From: Pelargonium nanum
Taxonomy: Eukaryota > Streptophyta > Magnoliopsida > Geraniales > Geraniaceae
DNA: 49,846 nucleotides
Reading direction: 5' to 3'
NCBI GenBank assembly: GCA_036897485.1
Contig: JAYMTF010000145.1
Location: 1 to 49,846, forward strand
The number at the start of each line of letters is the position of its first letter. Within the stretch, counting starts at the first letter, position 1. The notes below the pieces were generated by a model. It ran no database searches. It had not been told where the DNA came from and saw nothing but the letters and a program-made list of their open reading frames with translations. The translations under genes and the position numbers were made by a program. Shown piece after piece: positions 48,316 to 49,846 of this stretch.

Positions 48316-48590
48316 TCAGAAACTAAATTCTACGCTCCACTTGAACCCGACATCAGCTCCATCGTCGTCATCTTCACCGTTCTTTGCATCCTTCTTCGCA
48401 AGCTTCTCAGCAACCTTCTCAGCAACTTTCTCTGCAATCTTCTCTGCATCATTCACTCCCATACGTTTCTTAACACTCATCAAAAGCTCAGTGCCAAGCA
48501 TCCCCATCACTAGTGATAAAATTCCGTTGGGCAGCCACCACGAATGCTGCTTCTGAAGCACTTGGTCAGCCCTCTTCCACCAGGACTCCC
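48316..48590 (-). CDS. Last coding exon of an unrecognised plant gene (partial)
   Basis: The minus-strand exon opens after a good acceptor (AATTATGCAG, exon starts at 48590 in phase with two leading bases) and ends in TGA at 48318-48316. It gives 90 residues plus a split codon. Residues start ESWWKRADQVLQKQHSWWLP, pass a moderately hydrophobic stretch (NGILSLVMGMLGTELLMSV), then show tandem EKIAEKVAEKVAEKLAKK heptad-like repeats, then an acidic run (GEDDDDGADVG) and end KWSVEFSF. The tryptophan-rich start and the hydrophobic segment may mark a membrane-associated or helical protein. I do not recognise the family. Upstream exons should lie at higher coordinates, some perhaps beyond the window, but I could not place them. 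A plausible first ATG inside this exon would leave out the conserved-looking WW segment. Confidence 0.55.
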
Positions 48591-49425
48591 CTGCATAATT
48601 TCAAAGAATAATCATTAGAAATTGCAGCATTAATAACCTATAAAAACTAAAGTATCATCCGTAAAGAATTTGAATACCATTTTCATCACACCCTTTCCTA
48701 AGAGACCTAAAACTATAATGGAGTAAGACTTAAATTAGTACCTCCCCTCTTTATGGGTATCTCCCGTCTTTTCAGCTTCCCAGACAGTAGTAGAGCTTCA
48801 TACAGGTGAAACATTGGGGATAAAGGGATTTACCTTGATAAATTAATTATAGAATTTAAGAATATCTACCCATGTAATATTTTGGTTGTAGCACCTTAAG
48901 TAATTTGTATTATCAACAAGGAAAACTAAAGTATTTCACTATTTTCAGAATTAAACAAAGAGCTTCCCTTTCTATTTAAGTAGCAGCTATAAATGAAGTT
49001 TATGTTGCTGACAGAAAGGTTTTTAAAACAAAAATATTGAATTTACCCTAGGGAAATCTAAACCCTACTCTTCAACATGAAAAGGACATAAAGAACTATT
49101 AACCTCTCACGCAAATATATTACTCAAGGTGACAGGATTCTAACCTATGCCCATGTACCCCAAAAAGGATGCGCTAACCGTACACCTCGCCAAGTTTATT
49201 TCTTGTATACTTACCTTATAATATTAAAATTGAACCAAGAATTTGCATTCCTTTGCTCTAACCTGCCGAGCGGCTTTATATTTATAATCTATAATATAAA
49301 TATAAAGCTGACACCCTTGGTGCTTCCTACTACCACTTTGTAAGCTCACTAACAAGAATTACTGCATTAACCAAAAAAATGCACTGCAAGCAGACATCAA
49401 TGTCATTCCTTCTTGCCGATATCGG
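48591..49425. other. Probable intron or upstream region of the unrecognised minus-strand gene
   Basis: AT-rich, with no exon that I can support on either strand. Because the exon below begins with a splice acceptor, at least part of this stretch should be intron. A short palindromic AT segment (TTTATATTTATAATC / ATATAAATATAAAGC) lies near 49275-49310. Confidence 0.45.
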
Positions 49426-49804
49426 TGTTGAGATAAACTTCACTTGAGGAGAATTCTTTGGGAAGTGTTTGAGAGTATTGGAGGCTTTGATAAACTAGAG
49501 AGGTAGGACAATTCTTTTGGAAGAGGAAACTTTGATTATTGACTTCATCACAAATGGTAAGATTACATGGCTATTTATAGTGCTCAATGAAGACATCTAG
49601 ACACAACCCTTTTCTAGAGCACTCCATCAACTAGTAAACTATTCTAGACATTTCTCACTGCTACACAACTAATCTATCAACTCCAAGACTATTCTAGGTA
49701 ATTACTTGACAACTTAAATGGGCCTAATACTAATTTGACTAAGCCCAAGACCCAAAGCCCAAAACCTAAAGCTTAAGGCCCAAATCAAGTTTATACTTTC
49801 AACA
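49426..49804 (-). mobile_element. Copia-type solo LTR
   Basis: 379 bp. On the minus strand it starts TGTTGAAAGTATAAACTTG and ends AAGTTTATCTCAACA, so it has the TGTTGA...TCAACA termini usual for Ty1/copia LTRs. Flanks ATCGG (49421-49425) and ATTGG (49805-49809) agree at four of five bases, as an aged 5-bp target duplication would. A promoter-like CTATAAATAG (plus-strand 49571-49580) sits mid-element in the right orientation. No primer-binding site or internal coding region adjoins either end inside the window, so it is read as a solo LTR. Confidence 0.75.
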
Positions 49805-49846
49805 ATTGGAGTAGAGACCTGGACCTTTCACCATGATTTTCCTGAG

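Noticed and set aside
1..49846. CRISPR arrays, operons, prokaryotic signals, rRNA or tRNA genes
   Set aside because: None seen. The intron-rich structure and plant gene families make prokaryotic features inapplicable; tRNA genes were only looked for by eye, so a small one could have been missed.

Overview
This is plant nuclear DNA, most likely from a dicot. The genes are split by many short GT-AG introns, the spacers are AT-rich, and every recognised protein is a typical land-plant family member. Plant-type transposon debris (LINE RNase H fragments, hAT-like miniature elements, a copia-type solo LTR) and microsatellites are scattered through it. I cannot name the species. Exon models were built by hand from splice signals, reading phase and family knowledge. 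All four complete spliced or single-exon housekeeping models close in frame.

Layout, left to right. (1) 161-6446 (+): the 3' part, 11 exons, of a type I protein arginine methyltransferase, PRMT6-like; its 5' exons lie off the left edge. (2) 6447-12117: AT-rich spacer with a diverged direct repeat, a foldback element and a decayed LINE RNase H fragment that ends just before the TATA box of the next gene. (3) 12118-13608 (+): an intronless, GC-rich, secreted nepenthesin-type aspartic protease. (4) 13609-15907: spacer with a 145-bp tandem duplication and a small hAT-like element. (5) 15908-22506 (-): a 10-exon SNF2 ATPase with an embedded RING finger (CHR27/CHR28/FRG family), with a 517-bp hAT-like element in one intron and probable 5' non-coding sequence up to about 24.45 kb. 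(6) 26941-33292 (+): sphingoid long-chain base kinase LCBK1, divergent from gene 5. (7) 35149-35670 (+): chloroplast ferredoxin-thioredoxin reductase variable subunit (FTRA), intronless. (8) 35671-39426: long spacer without a recognised gene. (9) 39821-47120 (+): katanin p80 subunit KTN80, 18 coding exons. (10) 47668-48239 (-): a broken LINE fragment. (11) 48316-48590 (-): the last coding exon of an unrecognised gene that continues upstream. (12) 49426-49804 (-): a copia-type solo LTR.

The genes are unrelated single-copy plant genes (arginine methylation, secreted proteolysis, chromatin remodelling linked to small-RNA silencing, sphingolipid signalling, plastid redox control, microtubule severing). 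They form no operon or cluster, and I see no new multi-gene system. The most unusual signal is in the KTN80 leader. Two upstream ORFs and the main ORF form a chain in which each stop overlaps the next start in an ATGA tetranucleotide (39729-39732 and 39821-39824), an arrangement suited to termination-reinitiation control.
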